Of a stretch of DNA of 17,929 nt, positions 6,404-15,658 are shown in pieces. How positions within the stretch are numbered: the first letter of the stretch is position 1; each line of letters opens with the position of its first letter. This stretch comes from Oligoflexia bacterium (GTDB taxonomy: Bacteria; Bdellovibrionota_G; JANQFH01), in the NCBI GenBank assembly GCA_028277945.1, contig JANQFH010000058.1, forward strand, positions 1-17,929, written 5' to 3'. The notes beneath the pieces were generated by a model. It did no database searches. It saw only the letters and a program-made list of their open reading frames with translations, and was not told the origin of the DNA. The translations under genes and the position numbers were made by a program.

Positions 6404-8145
6404 TGCCTCGCCTCCTTAACAGGCAGGTTTATAGTAAAGGTCGTGCCAACACTCGGACGACTCTCTACTTGGATCGTACCATGATGACGCTTGATGATTT
6501 CCTGGCTCACTGAAAGTCCAAGCCCTGTTCCTTTGCCTGATGATTTCGTCGTAAAGAAGGGATTAAAAATCATCGACAAATTCTCTCGAGGAATACCACA
6601 ACCTGAATCTTGAATGCGTACTATGACTTGGTTTTCATTGACCGTTGTGCCAATACGAATCCACCCCGGGGGCGCTGAGATCGCCTCGCTAGCGTTATTC
6701 AAGAGATTGAGAATGACCTGCTTGAGCTGATCGGCTATACCGTCAACCCGCGGTAGCCCTTGGGCAAAGTTAGTCTCTATGAGAATACGCCGAGACTTCA
6801 AGCGCTGCTCTGAAAGTATAAGCACATCGTTGATGGCCTCATGAACGTCCATGGGCGCTGATATTCCAGATGAAGGTCGGTAAAAGTCTTGTAGCTTTTT
6901 CATCAACTCGGAAACCCGACCACACTCTCGAATGGCAATCTCTACCAAGTTTTTGCTTGCACTACCTAACTTCTCTTTCTCACGGACCCGTTCCAAGACA
7001 CTGCGGATACCAAAGATGGGGTTGTTGAATTCATGAGCTATAGACGCTGATAGCTGACCAACGGCACTGAGTTTTTCCGCATGCACCAACTGTTCATGGG
7101 CGTTTCTAAGTTTTACACTACTCGCTTTAACACGACCCTCTAAGTCATCGTGAGCATCGCGTAGCTGTTGCTCAGCCTGTTTGCGTCCGGTAATGTCGCG
7201 AAAGATAGCCATAACGGCAGACTTCGATTGCCACGAGGTCTTGGCCGCAGCAACTTCCACAGGAACACAGCCGCCATCCTTCCTAAGTAGCGTTGTCTCA
7301 TACTGCCGCACAATCTCTTCTCCAGATATCCGCCGAGTAAATCGCTCTAGCAGTAGCTGACGTTCCTCCATAGGCACCAAATCTACAACACGCAAATGCA
7401 ACAACTCGTCTACGCTATAGCCAATGAGCTGGGTCATACTACTATTGGCATAGACATAACGTCCCTCTGCATCAGCAATGACGATGCCATCGTCAGCATT
7501 ATCTGCAAGGGCGCGAAAGTTTGCCTCACTTTGGCGCAGCGCCTCTTCGACACTACGCCGATCTGCTGCTTCCATGGCAAAGGCGATCAAATCGGCAATC
7601 GAGCCAGCAAAAAAGACTTCATCGTGACTCCAGTGGCGCTTTGGACCTATGTGTTCATGACAGACAACACCAATAATCTTACCGTCACGATGGATTGGCG
7701 TATCGAGCATTGAAGTAATGCCAAGAGGTTTGAGGTAGTCGTTGAGGAATTCCCGTGTACTAGGATCATACCAAGCGTCATCAGCAATGATGCTGCGGCT
7801 GACTTCAAGCGCTGCAAAGTAAGTCGGATAGTCTGCCTGCATCAGCTCTAAACCATAAGAGTGTTTAGCCTTGCTCAGTTCATAGAGGTCAACACAGCGA
7901 ATCTTATACCGCTGATCTTCATAAAACCAAACACTCACCCGCTCCACGCCAAGTGTTTTGGCAGAGGTTTCGGTCATTTGACGAAAGACCCTGTCGAGAT
8001 CGCACGACCTGCTCTGACTACACTTGGCGAGATGCATGAGCGCTTCCTGCTGCTGACGCAGAGTCGCTTCACCCAATGAAGTGGTTTGGCTACTGCGAAC
8101 TTGAATTCGCTGTAACCACCTGCCAATCACCCGCTCGTTTTGCAT
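6400..8145 (-). CDS. Soluble sensor histidine kinase, GAF-PAS-HisKA-HATPase
   Basis: A 581-residue hybrid-free kinase with no transmembrane segment. In order: a GAF domain (about 30-195), a PAS domain (about 207-325, with GYSVDEL and the closing FRDITGRKQAE), a coiled-coil linker (to about 360), HisKA with the phospho-accepting His371 in SIAHEFNNP, and HATPase_c. The HATPase has an N box (VILNLLNNAS, about 477-486), G1 DSGCGIP (513-519), F box NPFFTTK and G2 GTGLGLS (539-545). It should sense a cytoplasmic ligand or redox cue and phosphorylate the adjacent receiver at 5978. I start it at the ATG at 8145, which has GGAG six bases upstream; an in-frame TTG four codons earlier has nothing comparable. 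The signal sensed is unknown. Confidence 0.95.
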   Translation of the reverse strand: MQNERVIGRWLQRIQVRSSQTTSLGEATLRQQQEALMHLAKCSQSRSCDLDRVFRQMTETSAKTLGVERVSVWFYEDQRYKIRCVDLYELSKAKHSYGLELMQADYPTYFAALEVSRSIIADDAWYDPSTREFLNDYLKPLGITSMLDTPIHRDGKIIGVVCHEHIGPKRHWSHDEVFFAGSIADLIAFAMEAADRRSVEEALRQSEANFRALADNADDGIVIADAEGRYVYANSSMTQLIGYSVDELLHLRVVDLVPMEERQLLLERFTRRISGEEIVRQYETTLLRKDGGCVPVEVAAAKTSWQSKSAVMAIFRDITGRKQAEQQLRDAHDDLEGRVKASSVKLRNAHEQLVHAEKLSAVGQLSASIAHEFNNPIFGIRSVLERVREKEKLGSASKNLVEIAIRECGRVSELMKKLQDFYRPSSGISAPMDVHEAINDVLILSEQRLKSRRILIETNFAQGLPRVDGIADQLKQVILNLLNNASEAISAPPGWIRIGTTVNENQVIVRIQDSGCGIPRENLSMIFNPFFTTKSSGKGTGLGLSVSQEIIKRHHGTIQVESRPSVGTTFTINLPVKEARQ

Positions 8146-8303
8146 GCCCCACTCCAAACTGTGTTGGCAATCACCCTCGGGGCAACATCAACGCATCGCT
8201 ACTGCCAGAACTTCAATGGGAGCACAGATTCAGGTAAGCAATTTTAGAGCAACAGGAGTTTCCGGCGCTGTCCCCAAGCAGACGCCATATGATCGTGTAC
8301 TAT

Positions 8304-8332
8304 ATTATAGGTCGAGGCACAAAAGCAAACCA
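8304..8332 (-). promoter_or_regulatory. Possible promoter for the histidine kinase operon
   Basis: On the minus strand a perfect TATAAT occurs at 8309-8304, about 160 bases before the kinase start. The -35 region (TGGTTT, 8332-8327) is poor. The rest of the gap 8146-8384 shows no convincing gene; a 7-base stem (8346-8352 with 8363-8369) lacks a U tract. Confidence 0.25.
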
Positions 8333-8384
8333 TTACAGCTATCCATGGAAAAACATGGGTACTTTTCCACCCGGACGAATTTTA

Positions 8385-10037
8385 CTAACGATAGCGTTGG
8401 GCTATGGGTTGACGTCGGCCACCCCCAAATGCACGTCGACTAACCTTTAAACCAAGGGGGGCCTGTCGACGTTTGTACTCACTGAGATCGACCATGCGAA
8501 GCACCTTAGCCACAGTGGCAGCCGCCAAACCCTGGGCGACAATCTCCGCTTCGCTCTGGTGATCCTCTACATAGAGCTGCAGGATACGATCCAACGTCTC
8601 ATAGTCAGGTAGGCTGTCCTGATCCCTTTGGTCTTGTCGCAGCTCTGCCGAAGGTGGCCGGGTAAGAATCTCTGCAGGGATCCGCTCGCTGTGGCGATTC
8701 AAGTAGTGACAGATCGCATACACTTGGGTTTTGAGCACATCAGAGATGACAGCAAGACCACCGCCTAGATCGCCATAGAGTGTGCAGTATCCCACAGCTA
8801 GCTCAGACTTGTTACCTGTGCTTAACAAGAGGTGGCCAAACTTGTTGGCATAGGCCATAAGTAGAGCGCCACGAATACGCGCTTGTAGATTCTCTTCGGT
8901 GCTGTCCCAAGCTCGCGTTGCAAAGATGGGTTGGAGCTGCTCCAAATAGGCGGTAAAGATTGGTTCAATGGAGATCTGCTCATAGGCAATGCCGAGATTC
9001 TCAGCCAGCTGCTTTGCACTCTTTAAACTCATCTCACTAGTAAAACGAGATGGCATCATGATTGCCTGGACGTTGTCTTTTCCCAGAGCCTCTGCGGCAA
9101 GTGCTGTCACCAGTGCAGAGTCTACACCTCCGGAGAGTCCGACAACCGCCTGACGAAAACCACACTTGCGAAAATAATCGCCAATGCCAAGGATAAGAGC
9201 GTCGCTCAGTTGTTTAGCCACATCAACCGCGTCAACCTCTGGCAACGGGTTTGCGGGCTTGTCGCTATCCCAGAGCAACATCTCTTCTGCAAAGGCGGCA
9301 GCACTGTGGGTGAGGTTACCCTTGGCATCGACAACAAAGCTGGCACCATCAAAAATCAAATCGTCATTGGCTCCCACCTGGTTAACAAAGAGAACCGGCA
9401 GACCTGTACGGCTGGCAACGCGGCTGAACAGCTGGTGGCGCAGCTTGGCTTTGTCGACATAAAAGGGAGAGGCAGAGAGGTTGACTAGAAAGTCGACCTT
9501 CTGCGACTGCAGCTCTGCGGCTGGATCACGCGCGTAGCTCGTCACACCCAAACCCTTTGGGCCTAAAATCTCTGGATCACTCCAGAGATCCTCACAGATC
9601 GTCACGCCAATTCGCTTACCACCCACCTCAACCACGGTCGTCTCGGTTGCTGGTTCAAAGTAACGTCGTTCATCAAAGACATCGTAGGTTGGCAGCAGGC
9701 TTTTTACAGCAACGACCTGCCGACGCTTATCTTTGAGTAACACAGCAGCATTGTGCAGAGCTCTGCCTTGAGCTTTTTCGTTGCGTTGGACAAACCCGAC
9801 AAGGATGGCAATACCATCAGCCTGTTTGGCAAGTGTATCGATCAGCTGCAGGTTTTTATCAACAAAGTCTGGATGTTCTAAAAGGTCACGGGGTGGGTAG
9901 CCAGTGCTTGCAAGCTCTGGAAACAGGACAAGATCAGCGCCCCGCTGTTTTGCCATGTCGACCTGAGAGCTGAGCTTGTCGAGGTTGCCGCTAAAGTCAC
10001 CGATGGTTGGGTTGATTTGGCATAAGGCAACGATCAT
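8385..10037 (-). CDS. nadE: Glutamine-dependent NAD+ synthetase
   Basis: Catalyses the last step of NAD synthesis, amidating nicotinic acid adenine dinucleotide with ammonia drawn from glutamine. It is a 550-residue, two-domain enzyme. The N-terminal nitrilase-type glutaminase domain (1 to about 265) has the triad Glu41 (FPELASTGYPP), Lys112 (VKSLLPTYDVF) and Cys148 (TICEDLW). The C-terminal synthetase (about 280-550) has the PP-loop SGGVDS at 302-307 and the usual basic tail ending RRQPIAQRYR. The start at 10037 gives MIVALCQINPTIGDF, the normal family N-terminus, with AGGAG close upstream. A longer open frame reaching 10169 only reads through the end of the preceding gene. It overlaps the phosphohexomutase gene by four bases, indicating translational coupling. 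Confidence 0.97.
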   Translation of the reverse strand: MIVALCQINPTIGDFSGNLDKLSSQVDMAKQRGADLVLFPELASTGYPPRDLLEHPDFVDKNLQLIDTLAKQADGIAILVGFVQRNEKAQGRALHNAAVLLKDKRRQVVAVKSLLPTYDVFDERRYFEPATETTVVEVGGKRIGVTICEDLWSDPEILGPKGLGVTSYARDPAAELQSQKVDFLVNLSASPFYVDKAKLRHQLFSRVASRTGLPVLFVNQVGANDDLIFDGASFVVDAKGNLTHSAAAFAEEMLLWDSDKPANPLPEVDAVDVAKQLSDALILGIGDYFRKCGFRQAVVGLSGGVDSALVTALAAEALGKDNVQAIMMPSRFTSEMSLKSAKQLAENLGIAYEQISIEPIFTAYLEQLQPIFATRAWDSTEENLQARIRGALLMAYANKFGHLLLSTGNKSELAVGYCTLYGDLGGGLAVISDVLKTQVYAICHYLNRHSERIPAEILTRPPSAELRQDQRDQDSLPDYETLDRILQLYVEDHQSEAEIVAQGLAAATVAKVLRMVDLSEYKRRQAPLGLKVSRRAFGGGRRQPIAQRYR

Positions 10038-11482
10038 CGCTCCTCTCCAAGTAGCGCATCGGCGTAGTCGGAACCAGCTTTGACCATAATCTCTAGCTGC
10101 TGCTGCGTCGGTGCTTCGGCATAGAGGCGTAAGAGCGGCTCGGTGCCGGAGTTGCGAAACATCAGCCAACCGAGATCAAAGCGTAGCTTCACGCCATCGC
10201 CGCTCTCTACCCCTTTGACCCGGTAAGAACCCATCTGTTTGGGTGGATTCTCTGCCAACTTTTTTACCAGGTGGGCTGCGGCATCCACAGACATCGGTAT
10301 ATCAAGCCGACGAAAGAGGTGCGGACCGACCTTTGCCATCAAGTGGTCGATGTGCTGCGAAAGCGAAAAGTTCTTCGTAGTAGCTAACAGCTCACAGAGC
10401 AGTAGCGCCATGAGCGAACTATCTCTCTCTGGTAGGTGTGCCGCAAAACCGATACCGCCACTCTCCTCCCCGCCAAGAAGCACTCCCTCGTCTTCAATCA
10501 TGATACGACAGATGTGTTTGAAGCCAACAGGCGTAACCTGCAACGGTAGTTGATAGTGCTCACAGAGTTTGTCGATCATATCGGTTGTGGTGGTCGTCTT
10601 AACTACCTTGCCTTTAAGCTGGCGATTTTCAACTAGGTGTTGCAACAGCAGGCTAAAGATACGGTGGCTGTCGACAAAGTTTCCCTTGTCGTCGCGGGCA
10701 CAGAGCCGATCTGCATCGCCGTCGAGACAAAAGCCAAGGTGAGCTTGGCTCTCGAGAATCGCCTGTTGCAATGGCCGGGTGGTCTCTTCCAAAGGTTCCG
10801 GATGCACGCCACCAAAATTGCTATCTGGTTCACTGCGGATCTCGCGAACTTCAGCACCAAGCTGCTGTAATGCGGATGCGAGGATGCCGTAACCAGAGCC
10901 GTGCATGGCATCGACAATAATGCGCAAGCCATGGAGTGATTCGATCTTCACCAGCGCCAAAATGCTTTGCAAGTAGAACGACGCAATATCAACTTGATCA
11001 ACCTTTTCAATCCACTGCTGCTGTAGAGCCGCTGGATCTAGCGGTGCGTCCTGATAGGTAAGTTGCTCTGGAAGGTGGGCGGAGACGGCCTGCATCATCT
11101 CTTCAGTAAACGAACCCCCATACGGGCCTTTGAACTTAATGCCGTTGAAGCGGGGTGGGTTGTGGCTAGCAGTAATCATCACCCCAGCATCAGCTTGATG
11201 CTGGCGGACAAAGAGTGCGGTTGCCGGTGAGGGCACTGGCCGATTGCTGAGTTCAACCCTATGCCCTTTGGCCACAAGGTAGGCGGCGGCAAGCTGTGCT
11301 GCCTCCAATGACAGTTCTCGGCAATCATAGCCAACCACCACAAAACCACGCGCCTTTGCCTGATTTTGGGTTAGGTAGCCGTGCAGGCTATGGACAACCC
11401 GACATACATTTATAAAGGTAAAGTCCTCATCAATGACTCCACGCCAACCATCTGTACCAAAGCGTATTGTGCTGCTCATCAT
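10034..11482 (-). CDS. Phosphoglucomutase/phosphomannomutase family protein
   Basis: A 482-residue alpha-D-phosphohexomutase that moves phosphate between C1 and C6 of hexose phosphates, feeding glycogen, lipopolysaccharide or nucleotide-sugar synthesis. All four signature loops are present: the catalytic phosphoserine Ser106 in TASHNPP, the metal site DGDADR at 254-259, the sugar-recognition GGEESGG at 337-343, and the phosphate-binding RNSGTEP at 443-449. The N-terminus IRFGTDGWRG is typical. Sequence alone does not separate glucose, mannose and glucosamine substrates, so no symbol is given. Two adjacent ATGs (11482, 11479) are possible starts and the ribosome site is weak. The end overlaps nadE by four bases. 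It is divergent from ispG across 112 bases. Confidence 0.94.
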   Translation of the reverse strand: MMSSTIRFGTDGWRGVIDEDFTFINVCRVVHSLHGYLTQNQAKARGFVVVGYDCRELSLEAAQLAAAYLVAKGHRVELSNRPVPSPATALFVRQHQADAGVMITASHNPPRFNGIKFKGPYGGSFTEEMMQAVSAHLPEQLTYQDAPLDPAALQQQWIEKVDQVDIASFYLQSILALVKIESLHGLRIIVDAMHGSGYGILASALQQLGAEVREIRSEPDSNFGGVHPEPLEETTRPLQQAILESQAHLGFCLDGDADRLCARDDKGNFVDSHRIFSLLLQHLVENRQLKGKVVKTTTTTDMIDKLCEHYQLPLQVTPVGFKHICRIMIEDEGVLLGGEESGGIGFAAHLPERDSSLMALLLCELLATTKNFSLSQHIDHLMAKVGPHLFRRLDIPMSVDAAAHLVKKLAENPPKQMGSYRVKGVESGDGVKLRFDLGWLMFRNSGTEPLLRLYAEAPTQQQLEIMVKAGSDYADALLGEER

Positions 11483-11521
11483 TTAGCCTATTATTTCAGT
11501 GGGAAACATCATGCTAACTGG

Positions 11522-11551
11522 TTGGCTATGCTAGCCTAGCTATGCTATAGG
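11522..11551 (+). promoter_or_regulatory. Possible ispG promoter
   Basis: TTGGCT (11522-11527) and TATAGG (11546-11551) are spaced by 18 bases, each matching four of six consensus positions. The predicted start lies about 35-40 bases before the ispG ATG. The spacer overlaps a 9-base direct repeat described separately. Confidence 0.3.
11525..11547. repeat. 9-base direct repeat in the ispG upstream region
   Basis: GCTATGCTA occurs exactly at 11525-11533 and again at 11539-11547, a period of 14 bases. It lies in the 112-base divergent gap between the phosphohexomutase gene and ispG, overlapping the candidate promoter boxes. It could be a paired operator or chance. Confidence 0.5.
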
Positions 11552-11594
11552 AGTCAAATTCCATAGCCCCTAAAGTCAGGAGTCTGCACGAGTC

Positions 11595-12782
11595 ATGCTC
11601 AAAACACGTCGTAAAACCAGGACTGTCCAGGTGGGCAATCTGTCCATAGGCAGTGATCACCCCATTGTCGTGCAGAGCATGATCACCGAGCCAACACGCA
11701 GTGTGGAGGCTTGCGTGCGCGCCATTCAAAAACTTGTCGATGCCGGTTGTGAGCTCGTGCGTATCACCGCTCCCAGCTTGCCTGAGGCGCAGGCCATTGG
11801 CGAGATTCGCAGCCGTCTAAAAAAGACTGGCTGTGACGTGCCATTGGTCGCAGACGTGCATCACAATGGCGCTAAAATTGCGGTTGAGGTAGCCAAGCAT
11901 GTGGATAAGGTGCGCATCAACCCTGGGCTGTTTGTCTTTAAAAAGTCGCAACTCGGCAAGGAGTGGAGCGATGCCGAGTATGCTGCCGCGCAAAGACAAC
12001 TTGAAGATGAATTTTTCCCGGTCATTCAGGCGTGTAAGCAACAGGGTGTGGCCATGCGTATTGGTGTCAACCATGGCAGCTTGGGCGATCGTATCACCTA
12101 CCGTTATGGGGATACACCGTTGGGCATGGTGGAGTCTGCCTTAGAGTTTGCCAAGATCTGTCGACAGCATGAGTTTGAGCAGATTGTCCTGAGCTTCAAA
12201 GCCTCGCGTGTACCGATTATGATTGAGGCATACAGACTGGCAGCAGAGCGCTTTGATGCCGAGGGCATGAACTACCCCTTTCACCTTGGCGTCACCGAAG
12301 CTGGAGCTGGGCAGTACGCGCGAGTTAAATCCACCGCCGGCATCGCCACCCTACTCTCGCAAGGCATCGGCGATACCATTCGGGTGAGTTTGGCAGAGGA
12401 TCCGGTCAATGAGATTGCTGTCTGCTATGAGATCCTGCAAGCCACTGGAGTGCGTAAGAGCAAGACCGAGTTTATTGCCTGCCCTAGTTGTGGTCGGACA
12501 AAGTTTGACCTGCCCACGGTACTCGCCAAAGTCGAGGCAGCCACCGGACACCTCAAAGGGCTCGACATTGCGGTGATGGGCTGCATTGTCAACGGCCCAG
12601 GCGAAATGGCCGATGCCGACTACGGCTATGTGGGTAAGGGGGAGAATCGCATCTCGCTCTACCGTGGCCACACCGAGGTCAAGGTGGGGATTCCCGCTGA
12701 GCGGGGCGTTGCCGAGCTGATTAACTTGATCAAAGCCGATGGCAGGTGGGTGGATCCACCTGCAAACACCTCCTCACCGTGA
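11595..12782 (+). CDS. ispG: 4-hydroxy-3-methylbut-2-en-1-yl diphosphate synthase (MEP pathway)
   Basis: Converts 2-C-methyl-D-erythritol 2,4-cyclodiphosphate to HMBPP, the penultimate step of the MEP isoprenoid pathway, using a [4Fe-4S] cluster. The 395-residue protein has the TIM-barrel N-terminus ([16 protein letters not shown] near 84-90, VRINPG near 106-111, MRIGVNHGS near 154-162). The cluster ligands are Cys296 and Cys299 in ACPSCGR, Cys330 in GCIVNGPGE, and the family's glutamate ligand Glu337. This is the short bacterial form without the inserted domain found in plants and Chlamydia. AGGAG lies 12 bases before the ATG, rather far. Its stop codon overlaps the start of the following transporter gene, making an ispG-MFS-MFS unit. 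Confidence 0.97.
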   Translation: MLKTRRKTRTVQVGNLSIGSDHPIVVQSMITEPTRSVEACVRAIQKLVDAGCELVRITAPSLPEAQAIGEIRSRLKKTGCDVPLVADVHHNGAKIAVEVAKHVDKVRINPGLFVFKKSQLGKEWSDAEYAAAQRQLEDEFFPVIQACKQQGVAMRIGVNHGSLGDRITYRYGDTPLGMVESALEFAKICRQHEFEQIVLSFKASRVPIMIEAYRLAAERFDAEGMNYPFHLGVTEAGAGQYARVKSTAGIATLLSQGIGDTIRVSLAEDPVNEIAVCYEILQATGVRKSKTEFIACPSCGRTKFDLPTVLAKVEAATGHLKGLDIAVMGCIVNGPGEMADADYGYVGKGENRISLYRGHTEVKVGIPAERGVAELINLIKADGRWVDPPANTSSP

Positions 12783-14179
12783 CCGTCCAACAAGCCAAGC
12801 CGTCGCGGATCTTTCTCTCACTGCTCATCATTAGGTGCTCCATAGGATTTGTCCTTGGCCTGTATCTCTTCAACGTTGCTGCCGTCATGTACGATGGTCT
12901 GGTCGGTGCTAGCAGCGGGCTCGAACTCCCCATTACAATCGGATTCCTGACCATGCTGCCAATGCAGTGGCTGGCGTTGCTGTTCTGCACTGGCCTTGTT
13001 TTTGAGGTCCTCCTAGAGGTTCCAACCGGCATACTAGCAGACAGCTTAGGGAGAAAATTTGCCATCATAAGCTCCATTGTCTTTGGAATGCTCTACTGCG
13101 GATCTCTCTTGCTTATGTGGTGGTGTGGAACACAGCAGAGCCCGCAAGGAGTGATCTTCTGGAGGCTTGTAAGCCACTTGCTGTTTGCGTTCAGCTTTAC
13201 CTTTTACAGCGGCTCTTTCTTAGCGTGGGTTAAAGACGCTCTAGATGAAATTAGCGCCGGATCACGGCTGACAGAGCTTTTGGCCAAGGCTCAGGTGCTC
13301 TACTTCGCTATGCTGCTCTTCGGCGGATTGCTTGGCCTCTTTCTCTGGCTTGAAGGTCTTGTGCAATGGGCTTACAGCCTAGCTCTTTTCATCTATGCCT
13401 TAGCAGCGGTGATTCTCTGTTTCACCATGGAAGAAAATCGTCAGTTCGACTTTGCACAATTTTCAGACTTTCTTGGTAAATCACGCCATAAGGTGTGGAT
13501 GGACATCTCGCACACCTGGAGATTTGGAGCGCGGTTCATCAAAAAAGAGCCTAGACTGATAAGCGTCTTCGCTACAGTGGCTGCCTGTAATGCACTCATG
13601 TATCTGGTGGACTTCATCTGGCCTGTGTTCACGCGTGCCCACTTCACAGAGAAGATGAGTCATGGGTTTTCCAAGGAATGGGCAATGCTACTGATCATCG
13701 CCTTCGGCGCATCTTTGGTTGGTAGTTTTGTCTTTTCAAAAACGGTTACTTATTACGGCAAAAGAGGCGGTGCATTGGACAGCCGCAGATTAGCCATCAT
13801 TAGTGCGGCTACGAATTTTTTTTACACCATACCAATTTTTGTGGCGGTTGTATTTTCAACCTTCATATCCACCGGCCTAACATTACCTATGTTTATGGCA
13901 ATTCTGTTAATCCACAAGTTCTCTGATGGCGCCCTACCGATTGCACTACAGAGCCTGCAGAGCGAACTCATTCCTACTGAGACCAAAGAACGATCAACCA
14001 TTCTCTCGCTTGGTGCCATGTTGAAAAACCTAGTAATCTTGTTTCTCTTCTTCTTCGGCATTGGCAAGCAGGCGGACAGCCTATTCTCGTGGATCTACCC
14101 AGCTGGCGCGGTTGTGGTGACTACTGTGATTATGGTGCTAGTGATTTTTCTCTACAAACCAAGCGTTAAGCGAGGTTAA
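12779..14179 (+). CDS. MFS transporter, first tandem copy
   Basis: A 466-residue, about 12-helix membrane protein of the major facilitator superfamily. The loop between helices 2 and 3 carries the MFS motif A form [11 protein letters not shown] (about 83-93). The start is taken as the GTG at 12779, whose GTGA overlaps the ispG stop. It gives an N-terminus [16 protein letters not shown] equal in layout to the next paralogue. A GTG 33 bases upstream would add 11 residues encoded inside ispG. No clear ribosome site is visible, consistent with coupling to ispG translation. Other conserved blocks are [10 protein letters not shown], the FSKEW loop, [14 protein letters not shown] and GKQADSL. Roughly half the residues are shared with the neighbouring gene. 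The substrate is unknown. Confidence 0.9.
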   Translation: MTVQQAKPSRIFLSLLIIRCSIGFVLGLYLFNVAAVMYDGLVGASSGLELPITIGFLTMLPMQWLALLFCTGLVFEVLLEVPTGILADSLGRKFAIISSIVFGMLYCGSLLLMWWCGTQQSPQGVIFWRLVSHLLFAFSFTFYSGSFLAWVKDALDEISAGSRLTELLAKAQVLYFAMLLFGGLLGLFLWLEGLVQWAYSLALFIYALAAVILCFTMEENRQFDFAQFSDFLGKSRHKVWMDISHTWRFGARFIKKEPRLISVFATVAACNALMYLVDFIWPVFTRAHFTEKMSHGFSKEWAMLLIIAFGASLVGSFVFSKTVTYYGKRGGALDSRRLAIISAATNFFYTIPIFVAVVFSTFISTGLTLPMFMAILLIHKFSDGALPIALQSLQSELIPTETKERSTILSLGAMLKNLVILFLFFFGIGKQADSLFSWIYPAGAVVVTTVIMVLVIFLYKPSVKRG

Positions 14180-14183
14180 AGAC

Positions 14184-15590
14184 TTGTCTAGACTAGACAG
14201 TAGCTCAGCTCCGAGGCTCTCGCGCATTCTTTTTCCATTGCTGTTCTTTCAGAGCTGCTTTGGATTCACCCTTGGACTCTATCTCTACAACCTTGCCCCA
14301 GTCATGTACGAGGCCTTGTTACACGCTACAGCAGGTCAGGAGGTGCCGATAACCTTTGCAAGTTTGACACTGCTGCCGCTTGGATGGCTTGCACTGCTGT
14401 TTTCGATTGGCATACTCTTAGAGACCCTCCTCGAAATTCCCACCGGTGTTCTGGCCGACAGCCTAGGAAGAAAGTTCGCCGCAATTACCTGCCTTGTTTT
14501 CCGAGCATTTTATTTTGTCGCACTGCTGATGATGTGGTGGTCTGGTGAAGATGACAACCCACACCTGGTTATTGGCTGGCGACTTGCCGCGGAAGTCTTG
14601 TTTGCCATCTCTTTTACGTTCTTCAGTGGATCATTCCTCGCCTGGGTCAAAGACTCCTTAGATGCAGCCGGAGCCGGCTATAGGCTAACCGAGTACTTGG
14701 CTCGCTCCAAAGTTTGGCAATGGGCCTTCACCCTCGTCGGTGGCGCTGCGGGCCTCTACCTTTGGCTTGAGGATCTAGTGCCGTGGGCTTATGGCCTGGG
14801 ATTTGTGATCTCTGGCATCTCAGCGTTGGTTCTCTATCACATCATGGATGAGAACCGGCAGTTTGATTTTATGAAACTCACCGATCTGTTTACCGCGTCC
14901 AGTAAAGAAGCTTGGCAGGAGGTGTACAGAACGTGGGTCGTTGGCGGTCGTTCTCTTATAAGAGCGCCGCAGCTATTGAGTGTCTTTGCGACCGCAGCTG
15001 CCGCCACTTCACTGGTGTACCTCGTAGACTACATGTGGCCACTGTTCACACGTAGCTACTTTGCTGCGGAACTTGGACAGGATTTTTCCAAAGAGTGGAT
15101 AATACTGCTGTTTGTCGTAGTCTTAGCAGCTATTGGTGGCAGTTACGCATTTAGCAAGTGGCTTCGCTTCTATGAAAAGAAAAAGGGCGCACTAAAGACT
15201 GAGAGCCTGGCGCTGATCTGCGCCACAACCTACCTCCTTCACGCCTTACCGATTCTTGTCGTTGTTGCTGTAAGCACCGCAAATGCTAGCAGACTGACGT
15301 TACCGTTATTTATGTTGATAATCTTGATACACAAGATTGCTGAGGGAGCCATGTGGGCACCGAGTGGATCTCTGCGAAATTATCTCATTCCGGAAAATAC
15401 CAAAGAGCGCTCTACCATCCTCTCACTAGGAGCGATGCTCAAAAACCTTGCCATCGTCTTTCTCGTCTTCTTCGGTGTTGGCAAACAGGCGGACAGCCTA
15501 ACCAGTTGGCTCTATCCGGCAGGCGCCGTAGTCATCACAGTCCCCGTCATGCTACTGTTGATCTTTCTCTACAAACCAGCAAAATTATAA
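14184..15590 (+). CDS. MFS transporter, second tandem copy
   Basis: A 468-residue, about 12-helix MFS protein that aligns nearly without gaps to the preceding gene. Motif A reads [11 protein letters not shown] (about 87-97), and [36 protein letters not shown] and the C-terminal FLYKP recur. The start is TTG at 14184, four bases after the previous stop, with GAGG eight bases upstream; the next in-frame starts would cut into helix 1. Gene order and similarity point to local duplication followed by substantial divergence. The pair might form a heteromer or have split substrate range. It is the last gene of the ispG unit; downstream is an 88-base inverted repeat and a convergent operon. Confidence 0.92.
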   Translation: MSRLDSSSAPRLSRILFPLLFFQSCFGFTLGLYLYNLAPVMYEALLHATAGQEVPITFASLTLLPLGWLALLFSIGILLETLLEIPTGVLADSLGRKFAAITCLVFRAFYFVALLMMWWSGEDDNPHLVIGWRLAAEVLFAISFTFFSGSFLAWVKDSLDAAGAGYRLTEYLARSKVWQWAFTLVGGAAGLYLWLEDLVPWAYGLGFVISGISALVLYHIMDENRQFDFMKLTDLFTASSKEAWQEVYRTWVVGGRSLIRAPQLLSVFATAAAATSLVYLVDYMWPLFTRSYFAAELGQDFSKEWIILLFVVVLAAIGGSYAFSKWLRFYEKKKGALKTESLALICATTYLLHALPILVVVAVSTANASRLTLPLFMLIILIHKIAEGAMWAPSGSLRNYLIPENTKERSTILSLGAMLKNLAIVFLVFFGVGKQADSLTSWLYPAGAVVITVPVMLLLIFLYKPAKL

Positions 15591-15658
15591 GAGGGCTTCC
15601 GCCTACATAAGCGACGGTAAATCATTCCAGGTTTAATTTCATTCACGATTACTTCTGC

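Noticed and set aside
8346-8369. A 7-base stem downstream of nadE as a Rho-independent terminator
   Set aside because: The stem is short and AT-rich (TGGAAAA with TTTTCCA) and no U tract follows it on either strand.
8144-8443. A 99-codon plus-strand open frame between the kinase and nadE genes
   Set aside because: It overlaps the start of the kinase gene and the end of nadE on the other strand, has no recognisable motif, and has no good ribosome site.
10038-10169. A 44-codon N-terminal extension of nadE
   Set aside because: It lies wholly inside the phosphohexomutase gene, whose conserved C-terminal phosphate loop is read in another frame. NadE proteins start at the MIVALCQ position.
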